Positions 49,231 through 58,202 of a stretch of 64,000 nt of DNA are shown here, piece after piece. The DNA comes from Variovorax sp. J22P240 (GTDB lineage Bacteria > Pseudomonadota > Gammaproteobacteria > Burkholderiales > Burkholderiaceae_C): contig NZ_JASZYR010000020.1 of the NCBI RefSeq assembly GCF_030316855.1, positions 1 to 64,000 on the forward strand, in the 5' to 3' direction. Numbering within the stretch: position 1 is the stretch's first letter; the number at the start of each line of letters is the position of its first letter. The translations under genes and the position numbers were made by a program. Below the pieces are notes generated by a model that ran no database searches, was not told the DNA's origin, and worked only from the letters and a program-made list of their open reading frames with translations.

Positions 49231-50466
49231 TCACGCCTTTTGACGTGCGACGTGGAGCGCGGAGAACGCGACACTGCAGAGAAGAACCCCCGCAAAGGTA
49301 GTGGCGCCGCCACGCAGGCCGAAGGTGTCTATCGCAAGCCCGCTCAGCATCGGCAGCACACCGGCACTGACGTACGCGCCCATGTTCAGAAGCGAGATGG
49401 CCTCGGCACGACGCGTCTCCGGCACGTGGAGGCTGATCAGCGTCAGGCCGCCAAGTTGACCGAGGCCCTGACCGGCACCGGCGAGGATTGCGGCTGCAAC
49501 CAGGAGCACCGGGTTGGAGAAATAGATGGCACCCAGCAAGCCGACCATTGCGCCGGCTGTCGCGGTACAGCTCAGGAAGAACATGGCGCGCACCGACACG
49601 CCGCGCCCCGCGAACTGCACGCCCGTGGCGGTAAGAAACATGGCGCAGGCGGTCAGTCCGGCCACAAGCGGACTGGTAACGCCGAGCAGCCGGGACAGCA
49701 GTGACGGGCCCAGGGCCAGCACGAAGGAAGTTGCCGTCAGCCCTGGCGCAAACACGGCCGCGCCCTGGATCAGGTGCGCGCGATTCGCAGTCGGAATGGT
49801 CGGCAGGCGCAAGGCGAAGCGGTCCATGCCAGTCGCGGCGCAAGGCCTTGGATGGCGGCGAAGCGGCAGCGTCGCCACGACAACCGCGGCCAACACGACA
49901 AGCGCTGCCTCGATGGCAAAGATTATCGGGATAGGCGAATGTGCCCATTGCGCGACCATGCCAGCACCCAAGGGGCCGAGGCCGGCGCCAATGACCATCG
50001 CGACCGACGCCGCGAGCGAGGCCTGGCGCTTGCGTGTGTGGCCACCGACGTCCACCACAGCCGTCATTCCGGCCGAAACGATGACGCCCACAGCCGCTCC
50101 AGTGAGGAAGCGGCCAGCCAACAGCGCGCTTATGGAGCCCGCGGTCGCGAAGAGCGCGCAGGCCACGAGCGCGCTCACGAGGCCGGGCAGGAGGACGGGT
50201 CGGCGCCCCAGTCGATCGGAGAGCTGGCCGGCGACGGGCAACGTCACCAGCAAGCCGACGATGTACGCGGCAAAGATGGCCGTCAGCGTGCCCGAGGAAA
50301 AGCCGAACCTGTGCTGCCACAACATGTAGAGCGGAGTCGCGGAATTGGACAGAACGAATACCGCGGTGATGACGCCGGATGCCAGAAGAATGGAACGCCC
50401 GCTAGACGATGCGTCCTCGCATGTGGGGGGGCCGGAGCGCTGTGATGGAAGAATGACGGTGTTCAT
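49231..50466 (-). CDS. Major facilitator superfamily transporter
   Basis: A 411-residue MFS permease with about 12 membrane helices. The loop 2-3 motif is GQLSDRLGRRPVLLPGL. Helices 4-5 have LLAGRFLTGAAVGVIVSAGMTAVVDVG, and the second half has AGAGQGLGQLGGLTLISLHVPETRRAEAISLLNMGAYVSAG. The layout fits a drug/metabolite:H+ antiporter (Bcr/CflA or similar). ATG 50466 is chosen because the protein reads cleanly from it. It is divergent from the LysR gene, with a palindrome between them, so LysR probably controls it. Confidence 0.88.
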   Translation of the reverse strand: MNTVILPSQRSGPPTCEDASSSGRSILLASGVITAVFVLSNSATPLYMLWQHRFGFSSGTLTAIFAAYIVGLLVTLPVAGQLSDRLGRRPVLLPGLVSALVACALFATAGSISALLAGRFLTGAAVGVIVSAGMTAVVDVGGHTRKRQASLAASVAMVIGAGLGPLGAGMVAQWAHSPIPIIFAIEAALVVLAAVVVATLPLRRHPRPCAATGMDRFALRLPTIPTANRAHLIQGAAVFAPGLTATSFVLALGPSLLSRLLGVTSPLVAGLTACAMFLTATGVQFAGRGVSVRAMFFLSCTATAGAMVGLLGAIYFSNPVLLVAAAILAGAGQGLGQLGGLTLISLHVPETRRAEAISLLNMGAYVSAGVLPMLSGLAIDTFGLRGGATTFAGVLLCSVAFSALHVARQKA

Positions 50467-50554
50467 GACGGTGCTTTGGAAAGACGAGATGTCGATGCAG
50501 CTACTGTGGTGACAAAGGCCGGCATTGATAAGCCGTTGTTTTCCAAACGGGCCT

Positions 50555-50569
50555 TGTAGCCGCGCTACA
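50555..50569. promoter_or_regulatory. Palindrome in MFS/LysR divergent region
   Basis: TGTAGC-CGC-GCTACA is a perfect palindrome between the MFS gene and the LysR gene. It is a candidate LysR operator of the usual dyad type. Confidence 0.5.
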
Positions 50570-50621
50570 TAATCGGCCGGGTGCGCATTGCTGCCACCCC
50601 CTTTGAGTGATCGAAAAAGAA

Positions 50622-51548
50622 ATGCGCCAGGAAAATCTTGAAGGCCTCGTGGCGTTCGTCCAGGTGGCCGAGACCCGCAGCTTCTCAGGGGCCGCGGCAC
50701 GCATGGGGCTCACGCCGTCAGCGGTCAGCCAGTCGATCCGGCAGCTCGAGCAACGCGTGGGGATTGCGCTCTTCACGCGCACGACCCGTAGCGTCCGATT
50801 GACCGAAGCGGGTGAGAAATACCTGCAGCGCGTGCGTCCCGCGGTCCTGGAACTCGATCAGGCCGCAGACGCGCTCGGTCAGACAAATGCGCGTCCGACG
50901 GGCACGCTGCGCCTGAACGTGCCCCGTGTCGCTCACATGGTTGTGCTGCAGCCGATTCTTCGCAGCTTTCTCGATGTGTATCCCGAGGTCAGCATCGAGA
51001 TCTCGATCGACAGCACATTGATCGATCTCGTCGAAGGCGGCTTCGACGCTGGAATCCGGTACAGCGACATCGTCGAGCGCGACATGAACGGTGTTCAGGT
51101 CGGGCCGGCGATGACGCGGCGCGTGGTCGCCACGGCGGAGCATTGGGCGAGGTATGGCCTGCCGTCCACGCCAGGCGACCTGCTGACGCATCGCTGCATT
51201 GGCTTCCGATACAAAAGCAGTGGCGCCCTTGAACGATGGGCCTTCGTGCAAGACGGCAAGTCGTTCTCCCTGTCTCCAACGAATGCTCTGGTCGTCAATG
51301 ACGTTGCCTCGATCGTGCAGGCGACATTGGACGGCATCGGCGCCGCCTACGTCACGAGCTGCTACGTCGATGGGCTGGTGGAGCGTGGCCGCCTGGTGCG
51401 TGCGCTCGACGACTGGATGCCATCGCTTCCCGCACTGACCCTCTACTATCCAGGCCGTCGGGGCGTCACGCCAAAACTTCGCGCGCTCATCGACTTCCTG
51501 AAGAAGCGCAGCGGCGAACCGGCGGGACTCGACGCTATGCTGTGCTGA
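50622..51548 (+). CDS. LysR family regulator
   Basis: A 308-residue LysR protein with a helix-turn-helix (ENLEGLVAFVQVAETRSFSGAAARMGLTPSAVSQSIRQLEQRVGIALFTRTTRSVRLTEAG, 4-65) and a ligand-binding domain (TGTLRLNVPRVAHMVVLQPILRSFLDVYPEVSIEISIDSTLIDLVEGGFDAGIRY). It is of the type close to AaeR/DhcR. Either GTG 50607 or ATG 50622 could start it; ATG 50622 fits the domain. It is divergent from the MFS gene with a palindrome between, and tandem to nothing else. Confidence 0.93.
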   Translation: MRQENLEGLVAFVQVAETRSFSGAAARMGLTPSAVSQSIRQLEQRVGIALFTRTTRSVRLTEAGEKYLQRVRPAVLELDQAADALGQTNARPTGTLRLNVPRVAHMVVLQPILRSFLDVYPEVSIEISIDSTLIDLVEGGFDAGIRYSDIVERDMNGVQVGPAMTRRVVATAEHWARYGLPSTPGDLLTHRCIGFRYKSSGALERWAFVQDGKSFSLSPTNALVVNDVASIVQATLDGIGAAYVTSCYVDGLVERGRLVRALDDWMPSLPALTLYYPGRRGVTPKLRALIDFLKKRSGEPAGLDAMLC

Positions 51549-51624
51549 ACGAGCACCTCCGAAGGCTGCAGTGCCTTGGGCAAAGCTCCGATGAAGGGAA
51601 CCTGTTCAGGATGCGGGTCTGCTC

Positions 51625-52611
51625 TCAAGGCACCAGCACGACCTTGCCGCGCGTGCGCCGCGACTCGATGGCCGCGTGCGCGGCGGCCGCCTGATCCAGG
51701 CTGAAGCGTTCCGCGGGCAACAGCTTGAGCATCCCGCTGGCGGCACGTTCGAACAGCTCGGCAAGATCTGCCGTCAACGTCTCGGGCTTGAGCAGCGGCA
51801 GCAACGCGAAGCCGCGCAGCAATTGGTTCTTTTCGAACATGGCTTCCAACTGCTGGGGCATCAGCGCAAAGCGGTTCAGGGCCGCGAACATCAGTTCGCC
51901 GCCATCCTTGAGCGCATCGAGCGCCTCCGCCGTGAAAGAGCCGCCCACCGTGTCGCAGATCAGATCGACGCTGCCGCCGGATTCCCGCAAACGCGTGGCC
52001 CAACCTGGTCGCGTGTGATCGATTCCGACATGCGCACCGACCGCGATGGCCGCTTCGATCTTCGCGGGCGAGCCGGCGACTGCGATGATGTGTTGTGCGC
52101 CGGCGGCCGCAGCCAATTGCACGAGCAGCGACCCTACGCCGCCAGCAGCGGCGCTGATCAGCACCGTCTTGCCCGATGGCCGGCTCTGGCGCACGAGATG
52201 CCATGCGGTGAGGCCCTGGACCATCAACGCTGTGGCGTCCTCGAAGGCGAGACCGGCGGGCAGCCTGATGACCGACGTCGCTTCGGCCACGACGTATTCG
52301 GCGTAACCGCCTGACGGCCGTCCCAGCGCAAACAGCGGCACAGCCACGCGAGCGCCAATCCACCCGGCATCGACGCCCGCCCCCACAGCGTCCACTTCGC
52401 CGGCCACCTCGACACCGGGCACCATGGGTAGGGCGGGTGCGGGCGGGTAGCGTTCCTGCCGAACCAGCGTCTCGAAGAAGTTAACGCCTGCAGCCCGGAC
52501 CCGGACACGCAATGCGCCGGACGGAAGCGCGGGCATGGGGAGCGTCACCTGCCGCAGGACCTCTGGGCCGCCGAAGCGGTTGAAGTGGACTGCTTTCATC
52601 ATCATGGTCAT
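51625..52611 (-). CDS. Quinone oxidoreductase-like zinc-binding-family (MDR) dehydrogenase
   Basis: A 328-residue medium-chain dehydrogenase/reductase of the quinone-oxidoreductase type. It has the family start MKAVHFNRFGGPEVLRQVTLPMPALPSGALRVRVRAAGVNFFETLVR, VPGVEVAGEVDAVGAGV and the Rossmann signature VLISAAAGGVGSLLVQLAAAAGAQHIIAV. There are no zinc-ligand cysteines, as is usual for this branch. It probably reduces a quinone or enone with NADPH. Its start faces the HxlR regulator gene, whose operator overlaps the intergenic region, so it is likely an HxlR target. Confidence 0.9.
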   Translation of the reverse strand: MTMMMKAVHFNRFGGPEVLRQVTLPMPALPSGALRVRVRAAGVNFFETLVRQERYPPAPALPMVPGVEVAGEVDAVGAGVDAGWIGARVAVPLFALGRPSGGYAEYVVAEATSVIRLPAGLAFEDATALMVQGLTAWHLVRQSRPSGKTVLISAAAGGVGSLLVQLAAAAGAQHIIAVAGSPAKIEAAIAVGAHVGIDHTRPGWATRLRESGGSVDLICDTVGGSFTAEALDALKDGGELMFAALNRFALMPQQLEAMFEKNQLLRGFALLPLLKPETLTADLAELFERAASGMLKLLPAERFSLDQAAAAHAAIESRRTRGKVVLVP

Positions 52612-52691
52612 GGAATTCCGTGGTGTGCTGAACGAGCGGCGGATTCTTCAGTACATTCGCGGGAACGAATAGCCACTCTTTGGTGGCTTAC

Positions 52692-52705
52692 TTACCTTCA
52701 GGTAA
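52692..52705. promoter_or_regulatory. HxlR-type operator palindrome
   Basis: TTACCT-TC-AGGTAA is a perfect palindrome ending 2 bp before the HxlR start codon. HxlR-type regulators bind such TTAC..GTAA sites. It is placed to repress its own gene and, through the divergent region, the MDR dehydrogenase. Confidence 0.6.
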
Positions 52706-52707
52706 CC

Positions 52708-53118
52708 ATGGCGGAAACGACCAAGAAATTGCCGAGTCTTCCGGCAGAGCGCGCACTCAAAGTGATCTCTGGGCGTTGGAAGGCCGTGATCCTGTACCAC
52801 TTGTTCGACCAGCCCAAGCGCCTGTCCCAATTGGCCCGCCTGATTCCGACGGTGAGCCAGAAGGTGCTCGTTCAACAACTCCGCGAAATGGAGGAGCACG
52901 GGTTGGTGAAGCGTGAAATTTTCCGCGAAGTGCCGCCGCGAGTTGCATACTCGGCCACAGCACTCGGACGCAGCCTCGAGCCGGTGTTGCTGGCGTTGTG
53001 CGAATGGGGCCAGCACCACGCGAGCGCACTCGACGAACTTAATCAAACGGCCCATTGCATCATCCGGCCAAGGTGCCCCAGTCGCACGCGGTCTGATCGC
53101 GCTGAATGCCACCCTTGA
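52708..53118 (+). CDS. HxlR family transcriptional regulator
   Basis: A 136-residue HxlR winged-helix protein. It reads ERALKVISGRWKAVILYHLFDQPKRLSQLARLIPTVSQKVLVQQLREMEEHGLVKREIFREVPPRVAYSATALGRSLEPVLLALCEWGQHH. A cysteine in LCEWG could sense quinones or electrophiles, as in related regulators such as YodB; the family site is usually near the N-terminus, so this is uncertain. It is divergent from the quinone oxidoreductase gene. ATG 52708 lies directly after the operator. Confidence 0.92.
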   Translation: MAETTKKLPSLPAERALKVISGRWKAVILYHLFDQPKRLSQLARLIPTVSQKVLVQQLREMEEHGLVKREIFREVPPRVAYSATALGRSLEPVLLALCEWGQHHASALDELNQTAHCIIRPRCPSRTRSDRAECHP

Positions 53119-53382
53119 ACTCAGAGCTCGACCGCTGAGTAGTTGCAAGTCCGACCCGGAGTCGATATAGCAGTTCGGCCCGAGGGCCAGCGTCGGGCCC
53201 TCGACGCGCCGGCGCGGTCAGACGAAGCGCAACATTCAAATTGCGGAGGCCACGCAGGGAATGACCGAGCCCAGGCCTGGCGCCTGAGAGGATGGCCGCC
53301 AGAGCCTGCAGCCGGCCACAAGCAGCCGCTGGCGAACGACCGCTTGTCGGCGTGCCCGTTCGCAACGTAAAACACCTCGGCG

Positions 53383-54903
53383 CTAGCGACCCGGGCCTTT
53401 TGCCGCTGCGTCCTCTAGCTTCCGTAGCACGTCATCAACGTTGAAGCTCGATGGCTTCTGTCGCGGCGGGAAGTCCTTGAAAGTGCCAAGCCATCGGGCC
53501 ACCACCGCCTGCGCCGGAACGATGAAGAATAGCTGGTTGGAAGTCTGGAAAGGCATGGCGCTCTCGTCAGCCCGCTCGAAGGGATCGGAGCGCAGGTTGT
53601 AGGCGCGCGGGATGCGGTAGTTGGTGAACTCCTTCGTCCACACGTCCAGCCCCTTGCCCAGTTGCTGCAGGAAATTCAGCTTGATGTTCTTCAGGCGGAT
53701 GCCACAGAGCTGCCCGTCGTCGTTCCAATAGATGAACTCCTGTCGCGGCCACTCCTTCAACTCGCCTTTGAAGGCCGGCAGAAGGTTGTAGCCGTCGAGA
53801 TGCACATGGAAGGTCTTCTCACCAAACTTGGAGCCCTTGAGACACTTCTCTTTGACGTCGGGGTCGCCCGCCGCCGCTGCGAACGTCACCAGCAAATCTT
53901 CGTGTGCGCAGATGTCGTTGACGATTGTTCCGGCCTTGATGACACCGGGCCAGCGCATGACCATTGGTACGCGGAACGCGCCTTCCCAGTTGGTGGCTTT
54001 CTCGCCGCGAAACGGCGTCTGTCCGCCGTCGGGGTAGCTCACCACCTCCGCGCCGTTGTCCGTCGTGAAGACGACGATGGTGTTTTCTGCGATGCCAAGC
54101 TCGTCCACCTTGTCGATCAACTGACCGACGAACCCGTCGAGCTCGACCATTCCGTCCGGATATAGGCCCAGGCCAGTCACCCCCTGCGAGGAAGGCTTCA
54201 GGTGGGTCCATACATGCATGCGTGTGGTGTTGACATAGCAGAAGAACGGCTTCTTCGCCTTGGCATGGCGATCCATGAAGTCGAGCGCGGCACCGACGAA
54301 CTCCTCGTCCACGGTTTCCATTCGCTTTTTCGTCAGCGGGCCGGTGTCCTCGATCGTCTGCTTGCCGATAGGGCCCCAACGCGGCTGATCGGTCGGGTCG
54401 TCCTTGTCGGAAGACTTCGACTTGAGCACACCGCGCGGTCCGAACATGGCCTTGAAACGAGGGTCCTTCGGATACTGCGGATCTTCAGGCTCTTCTTCGG
54501 CGTTCAGGTGATAGAGGTTGCCGAAGAACTCGTCGAACCCATGCACGGTCGGCAGGAACTTGTTCTTGTCGCCGAGGTGGTTCTTGCCGAATTGCCCGGA
54601 AACGTAGCCCAGCGGGCCCAGGACTTCCGCGATCGTCGGGTCCTCGAACTGAAGGCCGATGTCGGCGCCGGGCAGGCCCACCTTGGTCAGCCCTGGGCGA
54701 ATGGGGCACTGGCCTGTGATGAAGGCGCAACGGCCGGCAGTGCAGCTTTGCTGCCCATACCAATCCGTGAACATCGCCCCCTCGTTTCCGATGCGATCGA
54801 TGTTGGGCGTTCGGTAGCCCATCATGCCGCGGTGATAGATGCTCGTATTCATCCATCCGATGTCGTCCCCCATGATTACCAGGATGTTCGGTTGGTCGGC
54901 CAT
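53383..54903 (-). CDS. Arylsulfatase
   Basis: A 506-residue sulfatase. It has the N-terminal metal motif MGDDIGWMNT (Asp13/Asp14), the formylglycine-precursor Cys54 in CTAGR followed by CAFITGQCPIRPGL, and GKNHLGDKNKFLPTVHGFDEFFG (Lys/His of the active site). VVFTTDNGAE carries the second metal-site Asp-Asn. The Cys in C-x-A/P-x-R is converted by an anaerobic or FGE-type enzyme, or may function as such. No signal peptide is seen at ATG 54903, and a longer start at 54978 is unlikely. It probably hydrolyzes a sulfate ester. It has no close partner. Confidence 0.93.
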   Translation of the reverse strand: MADQPNILVIMGDDIGWMNTSIYHRGMMGYRTPNIDRIGNEGAMFTDWYGQQSCTAGRCAFITGQCPIRPGLTKVGLPGADIGLQFEDPTIAEVLGPLGYVSGQFGKNHLGDKNKFLPTVHGFDEFFGNLYHLNAEEEPEDPQYPKDPRFKAMFGPRGVLKSKSSDKDDPTDQPRWGPIGKQTIEDTGPLTKKRMETVDEEFVGAALDFMDRHAKAKKPFFCYVNTTRMHVWTHLKPSSQGVTGLGLYPDGMVELDGFVGQLIDKVDELGIAENTIVVFTTDNGAEVVSYPDGGQTPFRGEKATNWEGAFRVPMVMRWPGVIKAGTIVNDICAHEDLLVTFAAAAGDPDVKEKCLKGSKFGEKTFHVHLDGYNLLPAFKGELKEWPRQEFIYWNDDGQLCGIRLKNIKLNFLQQLGKGLDVWTKEFTNYRIPRAYNLRSDPFERADESAMPFQTSNQLFFIVPAQAVVARWLGTFKDFPPRQKPSSFNVDDVLRKLEDAAAKGPGR

Positions 54904-55479
54904 CGAGTCTCCAAAATGGGTTGGTGGTGACCTGTTTCGGCCGGCCCTGAAAGCAGCCGAGGCACAGGCGTCAGGCAATCTAACCGGAGCTCGGGTCCTG
55001 CGCTATTGCACCTTCGGGCATCGGCGGGAGTCATTCGGAATCCGCTGCTTGCTTGGCAAGGGTCCGCTTTGCGGCAAACAGATGCAGCAATGGGAAAGCC
55101 CAAACTTCCATTTCGACGGCGAAGACAGCGGACGTTCGATACTTCCATGGCACGGTCGCCAAAGGGCAGGGGGCTATGACTGCAATGCCTCGGGACCGGC
55201 GGTTGATACCGGGGCGTCCATCGCTGTTGAGCGACCGGTGTCGGCCTCACAGCGTGAATTCACCCCGGGGCAGTCAAGGACCGCAAACGCTGCAACCCGG
55301 ATCGACCGATACCAGCATCGGAGTAAAGGGCCTCTTCCTCCCGCGAGGCTATCGAAAGGGCGGCAGGTGTCCCACCTGCTTCGTGTTCATCAAAGTTGAG
55401 TAGGTCACATAACTTCCGATCAGTAGACAACGCGGAACAGACAGGCGGATCATGATTAGCAACGCCAGTGGAGGCCGCC
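54904..55479. other. Intergenic between sulfatase and membrane protein
   Basis: About 575 bases in which only poor, overlapping frames occur. I see nothing with protein character or strong signals here. Confidence 0.4.
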
Positions 55480-55785
55480 ATGTCCACAGATTCTGCAGAA
55501 AGTCAGATCGAACTGGCCCGCATTCAAGCAGACCTGCAGCGAGACATTACCAAGTACGCGCTGTTCGGATTGCTAGTTGGTTTCGTGCTGAGCATCGTCT
55601 CGATCTGCGCATTCTTCTTTGCCGGGTTGGTCTTTGACCGCTGCGTGCCCTCGGGACAAGACCACCTAATCATTGCCCTCATGGTTGTGATTTTCTCGAG
55701 CTCAGTTTGGGGCGCGGCCAAATTCAACCGTTCGCTTGGCATTAGTGTCGGCAGTTTCCTGAAGGCGAATACCAAGCCTCCATAG
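55480..55785 (+). CDS. Small two-helix membrane protein
   Basis: A 101-residue protein. It starts MSTDSAESQIELARIQADLQRDITKYALF (helical, charged), then has two membrane segments, FGLLVGFVLSIVSICAFFFAGLV (about 29-51) and HLIIALMVVIFSSSVWGAAKF (about 61-82). ATG 55480 follows AGGCC; GTG 55468 is possible. No family is recognised. It stands alone between the sulfatase and the M81 gene. Confidence 0.55.
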   Translation: MSTDSAESQIELARIQADLQRDITKYALFGLLVGFVLSIVSICAFFFAGLVFDRCVPSGQDHLIIALMVVIFSSSVWGAAKFNRSLGISVGSFLKANTKPP

Positions 55786-55966
55786 GAGCATCACAGGGGC
55801 CCGCCGAGCGAGGTTAGGTCCTTAACGATGCCGGAGTGCTTACGAACGTCGGCCGAGTGACTGTCTGCATGCTTGATCTAGGCGCGCGCGCCGGTTGGGG
55901 CGAGTGACCGACGGCGGGTCGATCCTGACATAATCGCCCCCCTTTCACCGCCGCCGGAGTCAGACC

Positions 55967-57481
55967 ATGCGCGTCGTCGTCGCCCGAATGCAGCACGAGA
56001 CCAACACGTTCTCCCCCGTGCCCACGCCCCTGGTTGCTTTCGGCTCGGGCAACGGCACCGGTCCCTACTACGATGCCGACGCCAGGCGCGTGATGACCGG
56101 TGCGAGGGTGGCAATGGGCGCGATGCTGGCAGCGGCCGAGGCGCGCGGCTGCGAAATCGTGACGCCGATCGCGGCCATGGCCACCCCCAGCGCGCCGGTC
56201 GAGGCTGCGGCCTACACCCACATCTGCGACACCATCTGCGAGGCCATCGCCGCGGGCTGCGACGCCATCCTGCTCGACCTTCATGGTGCGATGGTGGCCG
56301 AGAACAGCGACGACGGTGAGGGAGACCTGCTTGAGCGCGTGCGAGCGCTGGCACCGAAGACACCGGTGGCGGTGGCGCTCGACCTGCACGCCAACGTGAG
56401 TCCGAAGATGGCAGCCAACGCCGACATCATCGTCGGCTACAAGACCTACCCGCATATCGACATGTACGAGACCGGCGCGCATGCGGCGCGCCTTCTGTTC
56501 GACATGTTGGACGGCAAGGTGGAACCCCTGATCGGTTTCGCCCAGTTGCCGGTGTTGGCGCAGACGCTGGAAATGAACACCAACCTTGGCGCGATGAAGG
56601 CAGCGCTCGATGGTGCGGTGTGGCGCGAAAAGGATCGCGGCGTGCTGGCGTGCAGCGTCTTCGGCGGCTTTCCGCAAGCCGATACGCGCGAGGCCGGAAT
56701 GAGCGTGCTGGTGGTGACCGACGGCAATGCCGCGCTGGCTGCGCGTACCGCACGCTGGGGCGCCAACTTCCTGTGGTCACGGCGCAGCGAGTTCATCTTT
56801 CGCCAGCAGCCGCTGGCGAAGTCGCTCGGGGCGGCAAGGAAGGCGGCTTCCAAGGCGAACGGCAAGCCGGTGATCCTGATGGACCATGGCGACAACGCGA
56901 TGTCCGGCGGCACCTGCGATACCGTCGACGTGCTGAAGGCGGCACTCGATGCGGGGCTCAACGCCATCTTGGTCGGGCCCACGTGCGACCCGCAGGCTGT
57001 GGCCATCATGGCCAAGGCGGGTGTCGGCGCCGCCGTCACGCTGGCGCTGGGCAACAAGACGCCGATGCCCGGCGTCGGCGTCACAGCGCCCGAGCCGTTG
57101 ATGCTGACCGGCCAAGTTCGCATCGTCACCGATGGCGACTATGTAATCAGCGGCCCCATCTTCACCGGCAGTCACACCTACATGGGTACCACCGCCGTGC
57201 TGGACACCGGGCGAGTCAGGGTGGTCGTCACCTCGCAGCCGCACGAGCCACTGGACCTGGGCTGTTTCACCTCGGTGGGCATCGATCCGCGCGAGGCGCA
57301 GTATCTGGTGCTCAAGTCGCGCATGTATTTCCGGCCTATCTTCGAGCCGCTGGCCGCCGCTGTCGTGCCCTGTGCGAGTGTCGGTGTGACCAGTTCGGAC
57401 AACGCGATCTTTCATTTCGAGAAGCTCAGGCGGCCGATCTATCCTCTGGACCGCATGCCCGCCGCCTGGAGCGCTTCGTGA
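55967..57481 (+). CDS. M81 family metallopeptidase (MlrC-like)
   Basis: A 504-residue M81/MlrC protein. It has the family start MRVVVARMQHETNTFSPVPTPLVAFG and LLDLHGAMVAENSDDGEGDLL. It continues VAVALDLHANVSPKMAANADIIVGYKTYPHIDMYETGAHAARLL, in which DLHAN and the His/Asp of YPHIDMYE are metal ligands. VILMDHGDNAMSGGTCDTVDVL fits the third block. MlrC was described as the last peptidase in microcystin breakdown, but most M81 members in this group have unknown peptide or amide substrates. No other mlr genes are near. Translation starts 13 bp after the GGAGTCAGACC stretch. Confidence 0.92.
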   Translation: MRVVVARMQHETNTFSPVPTPLVAFGSGNGTGPYYDADARRVMTGARVAMGAMLAAAEARGCEIVTPIAAMATPSAPVEAAAYTHICDTICEAIAAGCDAILLDLHGAMVAENSDDGEGDLLERVRALAPKTPVAVALDLHANVSPKMAANADIIVGYKTYPHIDMYETGAHAARLLFDMLDGKVEPLIGFAQLPVLAQTLEMNTNLGAMKAALDGAVWREKDRGVLACSVFGGFPQADTREAGMSVLVVTDGNAALAARTARWGANFLWSRRSEFIFRQQPLAKSLGAARKAASKANGKPVILMDHGDNAMSGGTCDTVDVLKAALDAGLNAILVGPTCDPQAVAIMAKAGVGAAVTLALGNKTPMPGVGVTAPEPLMLTGQVRIVTDGDYVISGPIFTGSHTYMGTTAVLDTGRVRVVVTSQPHEPLDLGCFTSVGIDPREAQYLVLKSRMYFRPIFEPLAAAVVPCASVGVTSSDNAIFHFEKLRRPIYPLDRMPAAWSAS

Positions 57482-57488
57482 TCGAATC

Positions 57489-57767
57489 ATAGGCCGTCAG
57501 CGTCTGGTCCATCTGGTCCAACAGTCGACGCGCTTTGAGCCCGCTTCCGGCCGCTGCCTCGAACTCGTTTTTCCGAGCACGCTCACCTGGCGCAGTGGAT
57601 CGGTGCCGATACCTGACCCGGCAGCGTTCGACAGCATCGAGGTCAACGACCGTCTCGCCCTGATCTTTGAAGGACTGGTTCTGGCGCATTCGGATATCGG
57701 CCGACTATTCCTTGCCATCATGGGAAGGTCCAGTCCAACCCGAGCATCCTGCCAAGGCCGAAGGTGA
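57489..57767 (+). pseudogene. Open frame lacking a start codon; possible gene remnant
   Basis: A frame open from 57489 to a TGA at 57765 translates as RQRLVHLVQQSTRFEPASGRC, then LELVFPSTLTWRSGSV and NDRLALIFEGLVLAHSDIGRLF. It has good protein character but no ATG, and it overlaps the minus-strand membrane gene at its end. It could be the C-terminal end of a lost gene. Confidence 0.28.
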
Positions 57768-57966
57768 GGAGCGAGAGGCCCAGGAGCGATAGCACGAAGA
57801 CTGCGGCCACCTTGCCGCCCGCGCGTGGCACCGCGCTCTGCTTCTCCTTCCCCTTCTTCCCTCGCTCATAGTGCCACTTGATGGCGAAGAACATGCCCGT
57901 GCCGAACACGAGAACCTTGAACGTAACGAAGACTATAGGGACCCAATCGATCATTTTGTTTGACAC
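57718..57966 (-). CDS. Small two-helix membrane protein
   Basis: An 82-residue protein with two membrane segments, IVFVTFKVLVFGTGMFFAIKW (about 11-31) and VAAVFVLSLLGLSLLTFGLGRML (about 53-75), joined by a strongly basic cytoplasmic loop (HYERGKKGKEKQ). The family start MSNKMIDWVPIVFV resembles proteins I recall from Burkholderiales without function. It stands alone, converging with the M81 region. Confidence 0.65.
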   Translation of the reverse strand: MSNKMIDWVPIVFVTFKVLVFGTGMFFAIKWHYERGKKGKEKQSAVPRAGGKVAAVFVLSLLGLSLLTFGLGRMLGLDWTFP

Positions 57967-58202
57967 TATGGTTCAAGGCATCGGATGTCTGGTCCTGGCC
58001 GACCTGAGCCTTAGGTCGCTGCGAGGCGAAGGGCAGCATACGCTGCACAACGGTTGAGTCTTCGACTCAGGCTTTCGAGCTAGGCCTGATTCGCATGTCC
58101 CATGCAGACCCCGATCTGTAGGGGGAAAGCACCATGCGTACCGCGTGCCTTCCGATGCTAAACCGCTGGCTTCGGCATCTGCCGGTACTTCGAAGGATAA
58201 GC

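Noticed and set aside
49220-50320. Alternative 366-codon minus-strand frame in the MFS region
   Set aside because: The MFS frame has 12 hydrophobic segments and family motifs; the alternative is an Arg-rich shift of the same DNA.
55967-57481. Microcystin-degradation cluster
   Set aside because: Only an MlrC-like gene is present; mlrA, mlrB and mlrD are absent, so the label would overstate the evidence.
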